In this document: piece by piece, positions 9,118-18,884 of the stretch
Numbering within the stretch: the first letter of the stretch is position 1
Layout: each line of letters begins with the position of its first letter
The notes under the pieces: generated by a model
What the model was told of the DNA's origin: nothing
The model's input: only the letters and a program-made list of their open reading frames with translations
The model's database searches: none
Source: CADEEN01 sp963751775
Lineage (GTDB): Bacteria > Pseudomonadota > Gammaproteobacteria > Burkholderiales > Burkholderiaceae_C
Direction: 5' to 3'
DNA length: 64,000 nt
NCBI GenBank assembly: GCA_963751775.1
Contig: CAVVVW010000027.1
Coordinates: 1 to 64,000 of the forward strand
Position numbers and translations under genes: made by a program

Positions 9118-9540
9118 TCAGAGCTTGTGAGTCGACAACAGCAAACTGGTTTCCGTGCTGGCGATGCCATCGATCAGGCGGATGCGGCTCAGCACGCGGT
9201 CGAAGGCTTCCAGGTTTTCGGCGCGCAACTCGGCCACGATGTCCCAGCGCCCGTTGGTCGAGTGCAAGGCTTCGACTGCCGGATCACCGCGCAGCGTGCG
9301 CAGTACGGCTTCGCCACGATTGCCTTCGACGGCGATGGTCGTCAGCGCGCGAATGCGGTGCTCTTCGGCTTGCGGCTTCAGGCGCACGGTATAGCCGGCG
9401 ATGGTGCCTGCCGCTTCGAGCTTGGCCAGCCTGTTCTGCACCGTGCCGCGCGCCACCTTCAGTTGCTTGGCCAGTGTGGCGACAGGCGCGCGCGCGTTGG
9501 CGCGAAGCAGGGCAATCAGCTGGTGGTCGGTGTCGTCCAT
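9118..9540 (-). CDS. Lrp/AsnC family transcriptional regulator
   Basis: This 140-residue regulator has an N-terminal winged helix-turn-helix (L-I-A-L-L-R-A-N-A-R through V-A-R-G-T-V-Q-N-R-L-A-K-L) and a C-terminal RAM/AsnC ligand domain. The ATG at 9540 (M-D-D-T-D) is the family-like start; an upstream in-frame start at 9576 would run into the operator region. It is divergent from the ornithine cyclodeaminase gene, the classic arrangement for a local amino-acid sensing regulator. By family it binds an amino acid (perhaps ornithine, arginine or proline) and controls its neighbour. Confidence 0.9.
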   Translation of the reverse strand: MDDTDHQLIALLRANARAPVATLAKQLKVARGTVQNRLAKLEAAGTIAGYTVRLKPQAEEHRIRALTTIAVEGNRGEAVLRTLRGDPAVEALHSTNGRWDIVAELRAENLEAFDRVLSRIRLIDGIASTETSLLLSTHKL

Positions 9541-9664
9541 GGTCAAGATGCAATTACTAGATGACATTATGTCCAAATTAGATGGCGATTTGGTCAGGAT
9601 GCTGTCTTTTCTTTGGCTCCAAGGCTCCGGACAATCAACGTGAACGATTCTTGGAGACGAACCC
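9541..9664. promoter_or_regulatory. Divergent regulatory region, lrp-type gene / ocd
   Basis: This 124-base spacer is much richer in A and T than its surroundings. It contains the palindrome GACAT-T-ATGTC at 9563-9573 inside the A/T-rich run caattactagatgacattat, a typical setting for Lrp-family binding. A ribosome site (GGAGA) precedes the GTG of ocd. The exact operator and promoters are inferred, not proven. Confidence 0.4.
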
Positions 9665-10730
9665 GTGGTTGACTACATCGGCGTTGCCGACATCCAGCGC
9701 TTGGTCCATGCGCTGGGCGTGGGGCGCTTCATCGAGGACACTGGCCGGCGAGATCGAAGCCGACTACCGGCGCTGGGCCGACTTCGAAAAGTCAGCCCGC
9801 GTGGCCAGCCATTCCACCTCCGGCGTGATCGAACTGATGCCGACCAGCGATGGTCGCTTCTACTCGTTCAAGTACGTCAACGGCCACCCGAAGAACACGG
9901 CCGCCGGTTTGCTGACCGTCACCGCGTTCGGCGTGCTCGCCGATGTCGCAACCGGCTACCCGCTGCTGCTGTCGGAACTGACCGTGACCACCGCGCTGCG
10001 CACCGCGGCGATGTCGGCCTTGGCGGCCAGGCACCTCGCGCGACCCGACAGTCGCGTGATGGCGCTGATCGGCAATGGCGCGCAAAGCGAGTTCCAGGCC
10101 ATCGCATTCCACCGCATGCTGGGCATCCGCGAGTTGCGCCTGTATGACATCGACGGCCAGGCGACGGCCAAGCTCGTGCGCAACCTGCGTGCGCTGCCCG
10201 ATCTCGCCGACTTGGCCATCGTCTGCTGCGCCAGCACGGCCGACGCCGTGCGTGGTGCCGACATCGTGACCACGGTGACGGCCGACAAGCGCAACGCAGT
10301 GATCATCGAACCGGCAATGGTCAGGCCGGGCATGCACCTGAACGCGGTTGGTGGCGATTGCCCGGGCAAGACCGAATTGCACGCCGACATCCTGGCCCGC
10401 GCCGATGCGCGCGTCATCGTCGAATACGAGCCGCAATCGCGCATCGAGGGCGAGATCCAGCAATGTGGTGCCGAATTCCCGGTCATCGAATTTGCCAGCA
10501 TCGTCTGCGGCGACCGGCCGGGCCGCCTCGATGCGGGCGACGTGACGATCTTCGATTCAGTCGGGTTTGCGCTCGAGGACTACTCGGCCCTGCGCTTTCT
10601 GCACCGCTTGATTGCCGAACAGCGTGGCGCACGCACGCAGATCGACCTGGTGCCGTGCCTGGCCGACCCGAAGAACCTGTTTGGCGGCACACTGGGCAAC
10701 GGGCGCTCGGCTCTGCGCCGCGTGGCCTGA
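9665..10730 (+). CDS. Ornithine cyclodeaminase (frameshifted)
   Basis: The enzyme converts L-ornithine to L-proline and ammonia using bound NAD. The GTG at 9665 gives the start V-V-D-Y-I-G and a 354-residue product after removing one extra A near 9740 (E-D-L-A-G-E-I restored). The NAD-binding Rossmann motif is A-L-I-G-N-G-A-Q-S-E-F at about residue 135, followed by L-Y-D-I-D, and the late motif G-D-C-P-G-K-T-E-L is typical of true ornithine cyclodeaminases rather than mu-crystallin relatives. The divergent Lrp-type gene is the likely regulator. Confidence 0.88.
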
Positions 10731-10765
10731 CACGTACGTCACGCCGCACGCCGACGCGGCGCGGC

Positions 10766-12529
10766 TTACCGTCCGCGCAGGAACAATGCGTCGAGTTCCT
10801 TCAGCGTGACCTGGCGCCATGTCGGGCGGCCGTGATTGCACTGGTCGCTGCGCTCGGTGGCTTCCATGTCGCGCAACAGCGCGTTCATCTCGTCGACGCT
10901 GAGGCGTCGGTTCGCGCGCACTGCAGCGTGGCATGCCATCGTCGACAACAACTCGTCGCGCGCGCGTTCGACAACGCGGCTGGCCTCGTGCTGTGCCAGG
11001 TCGGCGAGCACCGCGCGCGTCAGCGCGACGGGATCGGCGTCGGCTAGCGCGGCCGGGCGCGAACGCACCACCAGCGTGGTGGCGGCCAGTGCCGACACGT
11101 CCAGACCCAACGCCATGAGGGTTGGCGCCTGTTCCTCGGCGGTCGCCACCTCGGCCAACGTGGCCGCAAAGCTGGCCGGGATCAACAGCGGTTGCGCTTC
11201 CAGGCTTGCCGCACCGAGCTGGCGCTTGAGTCGCTCGTAGACGATGCGTTCGTGGGCGGCGTGCATGTCGACGATCACCAGCCCCTGCGAATTTTCCGCC
11301 AGGATGTAGGCGCCGGCGATTTGCGCCACGGCATGGCCCAGCGGCCAGTCCTGGTCCGAAGTCGATGCCGACGCTGCGCCAGCGGGCATCGCGTAGTGCG
11401 GTGGTGCGGCTTCACGCACATACAGGGTCGCGGCGTGCTGCAGCGCCAAGCCGCTTTGCCGTGGCGCAGCGGCGGGCCACGGCGCAGGCGTCAGGGCCGT
11501 CGTCTCGGTGTCGATCGCGGCCGCTGGCGCCAGCGCGGCGGCGGACCGCGGTTGTGCCAATGCGTTCTCGACCGCATGGCGCACCGCCTGGTGCACCTCG
11601 CGCGCATCGCGAAAGCGGACTTCGATCTTGGTCGGGTGCACGTTGACGTCGACGCGCTGAGGGTCGACATCGATGAACAGCACGTACACCGGTTGACGCG
11701 CGCCATGCAGCACGTCTTCGAACGCGCTGCGCACGCCGTGAGCGACGCCGCGGTCGCGCACGCAGCGGCCATTGACGTAGGTGTATTGCTGGTCGGCACG
11801 GGCCCGCGCCGCATCCGGCACGCCCACGCGGCCATGCAGTCGCAGCGGCCCAGCCTGGGTCTGCAGCGCCACGCTGGCGGCCATGAACTCGGTGCCCATC
11901 ACGTCGGCCAGGCGCGCACCCTTGTCGGCGGTCGCGCGCCACTGTGCCACCAGGCGTCCTTCATGCCAGACCGCGAAGCCGACGTCCGGCCGCGCCAGCG
12001 CGTGGCGGCGTACGGCGTCGACGCAATGCGCCAGTTCGGTCGCGTCCGTCTTCAGGAACTTGCGCCGCGCCGGCGTCGCGAAGAACAGCTCGCGCACGTC
12101 GACACTGGTGCCGATCGCGCGCGCCGTGGGCGAAAGCTCGCCGCTCCTGGCATCCAGACGCGTGGCGTGCGCGGCATCGGCAGTCCGACTCACGAGCGAC
12201 ATCTCCGACACCGATGCGATCGCCGCCAGTGCCTCGCCGCGAAAGCCCATCGTCGCCACGCCTTCGAGTTCGGCCAGACTGGCGATCTTGCTCGTGGCGT
12301 GGCGTCGCAGCGCCAATGCCAGTTCGTCGCACGGGATGCCCAGCCCATCGTCTTCGACGACGATCTGGCGCACGCCGCCAGCCATCAGCTTCACCGCGAT
12401 CTGCGTGGCGCCCGCATCGAGCGCATTGTCGAGGAGCTCGCGCACCACCGAAGCAGGCCGTTCGACCACCTCGCCGGCGGCAATCTGGCTCACCAGTTCG
12501 TCGGGCAGGTCGCGGATCGGGCGCCGCAT
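10766..12529 (-). CDS. mutL: DNA mismatch repair protein MutL
   Basis: The product is 587 residues. The GHKL ATPase domain has the expected blocks: I-A-A-G-E-V-V-E-R-P, L-L-D-N-A-L-D-A-G, D-D-G-L-G-I, and G-F-R-G-E-A-L. The C-terminal domain keeps an endonuclease site of the form D-M-H-A-A-H-E-R-I-V-Y-E (DQHA(X)2E(X)4E with M for Q), plus A-C-H-A-A and C-N-H-G-R-P metal-site motifs. It is therefore predicted to nick DNA itself, as in bacteria without MutH. The start M-R-R-P-I-R-D-L at 12529 is chosen because the earlier in-frame ATG at 12622 would overlap the divergent DedA gene. Confidence 0.97.
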   Translation of the reverse strand: MRRPIRDLPDELVSQIAAGEVVERPASVVRELLDNALDAGATQIAVKLMAGGVRQIVVEDDGLGIPCDELALALRRHATSKIASLAELEGVATMGFRGEALAAIASVSEMSLVSRTADAAHATRLDARSGELSPTARAIGTSVDVRELFFATPARRKFLKTDATELAHCVDAVRRHALARPDVGFAVWHEGRLVAQWRATADKGARLADVMGTEFMAASVALQTQAGPLRLHGRVGVPDAARARADQQYTYVNGRCVRDRGVAHGVRSAFEDVLHGARQPVYVLFIDVDPQRVDVNVHPTKIEVRFRDAREVHQAVRHAVENALAQPRSAAALAPAAAIDTETTALTPAPWPAAAPRQSGLALQHAATLYVREAAPPHYAMPAGAASASTSDQDWPLGHAVAQIAGAYILAENSQGLVIVDMHAAHERIVYERLKRQLGAASLEAQPLLIPASFAATLAEVATAEEQAPTLMALGLDVSALAATTLVVRSRPAALADADPVALTRAVLADLAQHEASRVVERARDELLSTMACHAAVRANRRLSVDEMNALLRDMEATERSDQCNHGRPTWRQVTLKELDALFLRGR

Positions 12530-12620
12530 CGCTGGCGCCAGCAGCTTGCTGGATGGCTGACATGGTCGGATTGTCGCAGCCGGGCAGCTGCAACGGTGGC
12601 GACCCGGATAATGCTCTTTC

Positions 12621-13295
12621 ATGGCCGAGACCCTTCAACTCCTGCTCGACTTCGTCCTGCATGTCGACGTGCACCTGCAGACGTTCGTGCAGACCTACGG
12701 GGTGTGGGTCTACGCATTGCTGTTCGTGATCATCTTCGTCGAGACGGGCGTCGTGGTGATGCCGTTTCTGCCCGGCGACTCGCTGCTGTTCGTGGTCGGT
12801 ACCTTGTGCGGCGTCGGGCTGATGAATCTGCCGTCGTCGATGGCTTTGCTCATCGCCGCGGCGGTGCTCGGCAATCAGACCAACTACAGCATCGGTCGAT
12901 TCTTCGGGCCGCGGGTCTTCAAGTGGGAGCAGAGCCGCTACTTCAACAAGCGGGCATTCGAGCAGGCGCATGCGTTCTACGAACGCTACGGCGGTATCAC
13001 GCTGGTGCTCGCGCGATTCATGCCGTTCGTGCGCACCTTCGCGCCGTTCGTGGCCGGCGTGGCGTCGATGACGCGGCGCCGCTTCACCTTGTTCGACGTC
13101 AGCGGCGGCACGCTGTGGGTGGTCAGTCTCGTCGGCGCCGGCTACCTGTTCGGCAACATTCCCGTCGTGCGCCACAACCTGGACAAGATCATCTGGGCGA
13201 TGATCCTGATTCCCGGCGTGATCGCGATCCTCGGCGCGTGGCGGTCGCGCCGGGGCAATCGAGCGTCAGCCGCCGCTGCCGACGGCCTGCGCTAG
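12621..13295 (+). CDS. DedA family membrane protein (VTT domain)
   Basis: This 224-residue inner-membrane protein carries the DedA/VTT signature: F-V-E-T-G-V-V-V-M-P-F-L-P-G-D-S near residue 40, the G-N-Q-T-N-Y-S-I-G-R-F-F-G motif, and the F-M-P-F-V-R-T-F-A-P-F-V-A-G-V motif with its conserved arginine and proline residues. Family members act in lipid-carrier recycling and membrane homeostasis. It reads away from mutL, and its last 30 bases overlap the 3' end of rsmA on the opposite strand. Confidence 0.92.
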   Translation: MAETLQLLLDFVLHVDVHLQTFVQTYGVWVYALLFVIIFVETGVVVMPFLPGDSLLFVVGTLCGVGLMNLPSSMALLIAAAVLGNQTNYSIGRFFGPRVFKWEQSRYFNKRAFEQAHAFYERYGGITLVLARFMPFVRTFAPFVAGVASMTRRRFTLFDVSGGTLWVVSLVGAGYLFGNIPVVRHNLDKIIWAMILIPGVIAILGAWRSRRGNRASAAAADGLR

Positions 13296-14035
13296 CGCAA
13301 CGTATTCGGCCACCGGCACCTCCTCGGCGCGGCGTTGCAGGTCGAAAGCGCCACCGAAGCGGCGCTACTTCGAGCCAGCGACCGAGCGTGTGGCGCAGCA
13401 GCTTGCGGCGCTGCGAGAACGCGATCCGTACCAGTGTCTTCCAGCAAGCCCGCATCGAGTGCCGCGGGCACGGGCCAGGGCAGCATGCGTACTACGGCCG
13501 AAATCACGCGCGGCGGTGGCTCGAAGGCTTCGGGCGGAACTTCGAACAGGGCCTCGATGTGGTAGCGCCACTGCAACATCACGGTCAGGCGGCCGTAATC
13601 CTTGCTCGCCGGGTCGGCGGCCATGCGCGCCACGACTTCCTTCTGCAGCATGAAGTGCTGATCCTGCACGCCGGCCGCGGCGGGCAGCAGGTGGAACAGG
13701 ATCGGCGTCGAGATGTTGTACGGCAGGTTGCCGACCAGACGCAGCTTCTGGCCGCGCAGGGTTGCCATTGCGGCGAAGTCGAGCGTCAGCACGTCGGCCT
13801 CGATCACATCGAGTGCGGCATTGCGGCGCAGCCGGGCCGCGAGGTCGCGATCGAGTTCGACGACCGTCAAGCGTTGGCAACGTTCGACGAGTGGCAGCGT
13901 CAGTGCGCCCAGGCCGGGGCCGATTTCGACCAACGCCTGACCGGCCTGCGGCCCGATGGCCGAGACAATCTCGTCGATGACGCCGCCATCGGCGAGGAAG
14001 TGCTGACCGAAGCGCTTGCGCGGCCGATGCGTCAA
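13266..14035 (-). CDS. rsmA: 16S rRNA dimethyladenosine transferase (frameshifted)
   Basis: RsmA (KsgA) dimethylates two adjacent adenines near the 3' end of 16S rRNA. The N-terminus R-K-R-F-G-Q-H-F-L is diagnostic. The SAM-binding G-P-G-L-G-A-L-T and the catalytic N-L-P-Y-N motif follow. A TTG at 14035 is the best start because the frame is otherwise continuous into surA. Extra bases near 13433 and 13370 break the C-terminal domain; removing both gives R-I-A-F-S-Q-R-R-K and a stop at 13266, 255 residues in total. It follows surA, as in the common lptD-surA-(pdxA)-rsmA order; pdxA is absent here. Confidence 0.92.
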
Positions 14036-14042
14036 GCAGGGC

Positions 14043-15376
14043 TCACAGCGGCGCTTCGCGGAACTCGACGTAGGCGCGGTCGCGCACCTCACGGACCCAT
14101 TCGGCGTAGGCGGTCTCGAATTTGCGCTCGCGCAGTGCGGTGCGCGCCTGATCGCGCAACTGCTTGACATCCAGCGCGACACTGCGCCGTTCGAGCACCT
14201 GAATCAGGTGGATGCCGAAGCGCGACACCACCGGCGCCGAGATGCCACCAGGCGGCAGGGCGCTCATCGCCTGTTCGAATTCGGGCACGAACTGACCCGG
14301 CGTGGCCCAGCCAAGGTCGCCACCCGTCGGACGCGCTGCCATCGAGCGAGTGCTCACGCGCAAGGTCTTCGAATCGACGCTGGCCGGACTCGATCTGGCG
14401 CTTGAAATCGAGGAGCCGCGCCTGCACCGCCTGGGCGCTCAACTGCGGCTGAGGGCCGCAGCAGGATGTGGCGGGCGCGGGTTTGCGTGATACGAAACGC
14501 ATTGCTGTCGCTGCGCTCGATCAACTTGAGGACGTGAAAGCCGGCGCCGGTGCGCAGCAGCGCGGGCGCCACATCGCCGTTGGCCAGCGGACGTACGACT
14601 TCGAGGAATACGTCAGGCAGGCGGTCGGCTGGCTTCATGCCGATCTCGCCGCCCTTGTCCTTGTTGGTGTCCTCCGAAATCTCCTTGGCGACGGCGGCAA
14701 AGGCCTCACCAGCGCGGACGCGCGCCAGTGCAGATTCGGCCCGCGCGCGCCGATCGGCCGTCACGGCCTCGCTGGCGTTCTCGGCCACGGTGACGAGTAT
14801 CTGGGCGATGTTGTACTGCACTTCGCCCGCGACCGCGCCGCGCTGCTTCTCGATGAACTCGTCGATCTCGCTGTCGGTGATGCGGATGCGTTGTGCGACC
14901 TCGCGCTCGCGCACCCGCTCGATCAACATCTGGTCGCGCATATTGGCGCGAAATCGCGCCAGGTCCAGCCCTTCGCGGGCCAGCTGCGCACGCAGCTGGG
15001 CCATCGTCATCTGGTTCTGCGTCGCGATGTTGGCGACCGTGCGGTCGAGTTCGGCATCATCGATGCGCATGCCGCTGTCGCGGGCAAAGCTGAGCATGGC
15101 GCGGTCTTCGATCAACGATTCGAGCACCTGGCGACGCAGCTCGGGCTCGTCGGGCAGGCGTTGTCTGTTGCGTTGCGCTTCTTCGCGTGCACGGCTCAAC
15201 CGCTGGTTGAGCTCGTAGGCCGTGACCAGCTCCTGATTCACGACCGCGGCAATGTAGTCTCCTGGCCGCAATGGGATGGTGGGCGTGACGGCAGCATTGG
15301 CGGTGGTCGGCTGGGCCTGCGCGGGCAACAGGGCGCAGCAGCCCACCACAGCTGCAATCTTCAGGACAGTCTTCAT
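14043..15376 (-). CDS. surA: Periplasmic chaperone/peptidyl-prolyl isomerase SurA (frameshifted)
   Basis: SurA escorts outer-membrane proteins, LptD in particular, through the periplasm. The repaired product has 443 residues: a signal peptide ending near A-Q-A-Q, an N-terminal chaperone region (L-N-Q-R-L through I-E-D-R-A-M-L), and two parvulin domains. The first is intact (N-I-A-Q-I-L-V through G-A-G-F-H-V-L-K); the second (A-R-H-I-L-L-R through F-G-I-H-L-I-Q-V-L-E) is broken by one extra base near 14450 and another near 14332. It lies 13 bases after lptD and 7 bases before rsmA. Confidence 0.93.
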
Positions 15377-15389
15377 CGGTGGATCGGAC

Positions 15390-17702
15390 TCATTGGGTGT
15401 ATTCGCGCAGCGGCGCGTCGGTGTGGTCATCGCGCAGCAGCCTGTAGCCTGGGATATTGTCCTTCAAGACTTGCAGTGGGTTTGTTCCCAGCCGCGACAA
15501 GCCCACCAGCTCGAGCTGAAGCAGCAGTCGCGTCGTGGCTTCGGTGCGGCCGGTGGATACCCGTTCGGCGACGATGCGGCCGATCCAGCACCCGGCGTCG
15601 TACTCGAATCCGGCCAGCGAGTCCGTGATGCGGCTGTCCCTGACCGAGTAGTTGACACGGCCGACGCTGTACAGCGCGCCGCGGCACCCCGAGTTGCTGC
15701 CCGACGGTCCACCGTAGACCGGCCACTGCCAGCCCAGGTCGACGTATTCGCTGGCGCCGCGCACGAGCCGGTAGCTGGCTGCCAGCGTGCGCATCGGTCC
15801 CGGCGTGTAGCTGGTGCGGAGTACCGAACGCGTGGCTCGCCTGACTTCGGGGCTGAACTGAAACGCCGCTTCGACGGATCCGAGATCCGACAGTCGTGCC
15901 GACCCGTCGAGAAGCACGTCGGAAAATCGCTGCGTCAGTGGCACACCGTCCGGCGTGATCTGCTGGTCACGCAACAGGTAGCGCTGTGCCAGACCCAGTC
16001 GCAGTACCTCTGCTCCGCTCACCGTATCCAGCCAACGGCTGGTCACGCCGGCGGTGACTTGGTGGCCGTCGGACACGCGGTCAACGCCTGTAAACGCGTT
16101 GTCGCTGAACACCGAAACGGTATTGAAGTCCTTTGGCGCGGTGTCGAACAGCGGCAGCATCGCCTGTTGGCGCAGCGGCGTATTCACGTACAGCAGTCGC
16201 GGCTCGAGCGTCTGCCGCAGTCCGCGACCGAACCACAAGGCGTCCCGCTCGAAGATCAGGCCCGAATCGATGCTGAAGGTCGGAATCGCGCGCGAGACGC
16301 TCGTGCGCCCGTCGCTCATTGCCGTGTCGGTGATGTAACTTGCCAGATTCAGCGCCAATCGCGGCGTCAGCCATGCGCCGGGGGTGCGCCAACTCTGGCT
16401 GACGCTGGCCAGCGCGTGCACACGCCAGCCGTCGGGACGCGGTGGCCCGGCGTCGTTGTGGACCAGCGCGAAGCGGTTGACTTCGGTTTCGAAGTCGGCG
16501 TTGATGCTGCTCGCCCACTGCGAGTAGCGCCCGGCGCCACGCCAGCCGAATTGCGCCACACGGTTGTATGGCGCGCGGATCAGCGCCAGCGGATCAGCGT
16601 CTTGCAGCACCTGCCAATCCAGGGTGCGGGCATACGTGGTGGACTGCAGGCCGGCGCTGGTCCAGTCGCGTTCGAGGCTGGCGCTCAGAGGCAGCAGGCG
16701 CGGCGTCACGGAGCGCAACAGGCTCGGGAAGTCCTTCCAGTAGCTGTCGTCCGATGCACGCTGGCCTTCGTGGCCCCAGCGCCAGGCGTCGCCGCTGCCG
16801 TTGCCCCATGCACGTCCCTGCTGCTGCCATTGCAACGCATAGCGCGAGGCACCGTATACGCGATCATTGGGTAGCGCATGCAATTGCAGCTCACCGTGGT
16901 GCTGCGGCTCGAGGTAGCGAAACTCGCTGCCCAGGCCCAGGCCACGGCGCGTGTAGACCACCGGCGTCAGCGTCGCGTCGCGTTGCGGCGCAATATTCCA
17001 GTAGTAGGGCACCGCCAACTCGAGGCCGCTCTTGGTGTCGAGGTTGAGTGACGGTGGCAGCCAGCCCGACTTGCGCGCATCGGTCAGCGGAAAACTCAGC
17101 TCCGGCATGGCCAGGATCGGGACACCCAGAAAGTGCAGCACGGCACCGTCGGCAATCCCTTCGTTGGCCTCGAAGTCGAGCTTGACGCGGTCGGTGGTCA
17201 ACAACCAAGCCGGTGTGCCACTGCCGTCGACGTTGCAACTGGTGTAGGTCGCGCTGGTCAACTGGACACGGTCGCTGTCGACGAAGTCGATGCGCTCAGC
17301 GTGGCCGCCGGCGCCGGTGCGGGCAAAGAAGTACTCGGGCTGCAGGACATAGCCCGTAAATCGTTGCAGCGTGAGGTTCAGCTCGGGTCCCGAGAAGCGG
17401 TCACCGCCCGCTGTGACGATCTGCACGTTGCCACGTGCGCGCACGCGGTCTTCGGCGTTGTCGTAGCTGAGGTGGTCAGTGCGGATCGTGACATTGGCGC
17501 GACGGAGCTCCACATGCCCTTCGGCCACGGTTTCCAGGTCGGGTCGGCCGCGCACTGCGTCGGCCTGTAGCGTCACCACAGGATGGGCGGCGTCTGCCGC
17601 GCTGGCCGCCTGCGCCACGGTCGCCACCGTTCCCTGTGCCCTGGCGCTGGCATGCGCAATGAGCAGTACGGCGGCCAGCGCCAGGGTGTGGAGATGGGGC
17701 AT
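15390..17702 (-). CDS. lptD: LPS-assembly protein LptD
   Basis: LptD is the outer-membrane beta-barrel that, with LptE, inserts lipopolysaccharide into the outer leaflet. The 770-residue product has a signal peptide ending A-S-A-R-A-Q, an OstA-like jellyroll domain (V-T-L-Q-A-D-A-V-R-G through S-Y-D-N-A-E-D-R-V), and the long barrel. Cysteines occur at T-S-C-N early, and S-G-C and A-G-C-W late, consistent with the LptD disulfides. The start M-P-H-L-H at 17702 is preferred over M-D-N-F at 17756, because a GATAAT -10-like element on this strand (17748-17753) would fall over the earlier start. Confidence 0.95.
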   Translation of the reverse strand: MPHLHTLALAAVLLIAHASARAQGTVATVAQAASAADAAHPVVTLQADAVRGRPDLETVAEGHVELRRANVTIRTDHLSYDNAEDRVRARGNVQIVTAGGDRFSGPELNLTLQRFTGYVLQPEYFFARTGAGGHAERIDFVDSDRVQLTSATYTSCNVDGSGTPAWLLTTDRVKLDFEANEGIADGAVLHFLGVPILAMPELSFPLTDARKSGWLPPSLNLDTKSGLELAVPYYWNIAPQRDATLTPVVYTRRGLGLGSEFRYLEPQHHGELQLHALPNDRVYGASRYALQWQQQGRAWGNGSGDAWRWGHEGQRASDDSYWKDFPSLLRSVTPRLLPLSASLERDWTSAGLQSTTYARTLDWQVLQDADPLALIRAPYNRVAQFGWRGAGRYSQWASSINADFETEVNRFALVHNDAGPPRPDGWRVHALASVSQSWRTPGAWLTPRLALNLASYITDTAMSDGRTSVSRAIPTFSIDSGLIFERDALWFGRGLRQTLEPRLLYVNTPLRQQAMLPLFDTAPKDFNTVSVFSDNAFTGVDRVSDGHQVTAGVTSRWLDTVSGAEVLRLGLAQRYLLRDQQITPDGVPLTQRFSDVLLDGSARLSDLGSVEAAFQFSPEVRRATRSVLRTSYTPGPMRTLAASYRLVRGASEYVDLGWQWPVYGGPSGSNSGCRGALYSVGRVNYSVRDSRITDSLAGFEYDAGCWIGRIVAERVSTGRTEATTRLLLQLELVGLSRLGTNPLQVLKDNIPGYRLLRDDHTDAPLREYTQ

Positions 17703-17798
17703 GAAGCGTCGCGCGACAGCGCGGCAGGCACGGTTTGTAGAATGAAAATTATCCATGACAGGGTGTGCCAGCCCGGCCACCACACACAAAGCGCCAAC
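17703..17798. promoter_or_regulatory. Divergent lptD / amgK promoter region
   Basis: Towards lptD there is GATAAT (17753-17748 on the minus strand), five of six matches to a -10 box. Towards amgK there is TAGAAT at 17738-17743, with GCGACA 19 bases upstream as a weak -35. The region is locally A/T-rich (gaatgaaaattatcc). These boxes support the shorter lptD start. Confidence 0.35.
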
Positions 17799-18884
17799 GT
17801 GACGACGAGCCAGCCCAAGCCATTGCACGGCGATCGCATTGCCGAAGCGCGCGTGATGTGGGTCGATTCCGAACGACAAGCGGCCTTCGAACGCTGGCTG
17901 TCACCGCTGGCCGTCGTGCGTGGCCTGGACCTTGCCACGCTGCGCCCGGCTTCGGCCGACGCCAGCTTTCGACGCTATCTGCGCCTCGACGCGGCAAGCG
18001 GCGGCAGCCTTATCGTGATGGACGCACCGCCGCCACAGGAGGACGTGCGGCCATTCGTGCACGTCGCTTCGCTGATCGAGGCCGCCGGCCTGCACGGCCC
18101 CACGGTATTGGCCGCCGAAACTGAACTTGGCTTCGTCCTGCTCACCGACCTGGGCACCACGCTTTATCTCGATGCCCTGCAGGGGGCGACGCCGGCGCAG
18201 GCCAATGCCTTGATGCGCGACGCGATTCGCGCGCTCGTGCAGTGGCAATTGCATGTACCGTCCGGCGCGCTCCCGCCTTACAGCCGAGCCGTGCTGCAGC
18301 GCGACCTCGACCTGTTTCCCGCCTGGTGCGTGCAGCGCGAGTTCGGTCTCACCTGGACCGCTGGCGAGCAGGACGCCTGGCATCGGGTGTGCGACGCACT
18401 GCTGGCCAGCGCACTGGGGCAGCCGCAAGTCGCCGTACATCGCGACTGGATGCCGCGCAATCTGATGGTCGCCGATCCCAACCCGGCCATCCTCGACTTC
18501 CAGGATGCGGTATGCGGCCCGATTGCCTATGACATGGCTTCGCTGTTGCGCGATGCCTTCATCTCCTGGGACGAAGAGCGCGAGATCGACTGGGCGGCGC
18601 GCTACTGGCAGGCCGCGCGCCGCGGCACGCTGCCCGTCGCCGACGACTTCGGCGAATTCTGGCGCCAGCTCGAATGGATCGGACTGCAGCGGCATTTGAA
18701 GGTGCTGGGCATCTTCTGCCGCCTGAAGCATCGCGACGGCAAGGCGAAGTACAGTGCCGACCTGCCACGCTTCTTCGCCTATGCGACGAAGGTCGCCAGT
18801 CGCTACCGCGAGTTGCAGCCGTTGCTGGCGCTGCTCGAGCCAATGTCGGGGATGAAGCCCGTGCTGGGCTATTCCATGCGTTGA
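17799..18884 (+). CDS. amgK: N-acetylmuramate/N-acetylglucosamine kinase AmgK
   Basis: AmgK phosphorylates the anomeric position of MurNAc (and GlcNAc) in the cell-wall recycling route that bypasses early peptidoglycan precursors. The product of about 361 residues has an aminoglycoside-phosphotransferase fold: A-S-F-R-R-Y-L-R near the start, the M-D-A-P-P-P-Q-E-D loop, the catalytic H-R-D-W-M-P-R-N-L, and the metal-binding I-L-D-F-Q-D. A GTG at 17799 is taken as the start; GTG 17853 or ATG 17856 are alternatives. It diverges from lptD. The partner murU, usually next to it, is not in this window. Confidence 0.88.
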   Translation: MTTSQPKPLHGDRIAEARVMWVDSERQAAFERWLSPLAVVRGLDLATLRPASADASFRRYLRLDAASGGSLIVMDAPPPQEDVRPFVHVASLIEAAGLHGPTVLAAETELGFVLLTDLGTTLYLDALQGATPAQANALMRDAIRALVQWQLHVPSGALPPYSRAVLQRDLDLFPAWCVQREFGLTWTAGEQDAWHRVCDALLASALGQPQVAVHRDWMPRNLMVADPNPAILDFQDAVCGPIAYDMASLLRDAFISWDEEREIDWAARYWQAARRGTLPVADDFGEFWRQLEWIGLQRHLKVLGIFCRLKHRDGKAKYSADLPRFFAYATKVASRYRELQPLLALLEPMSGMKPVLGYSMR

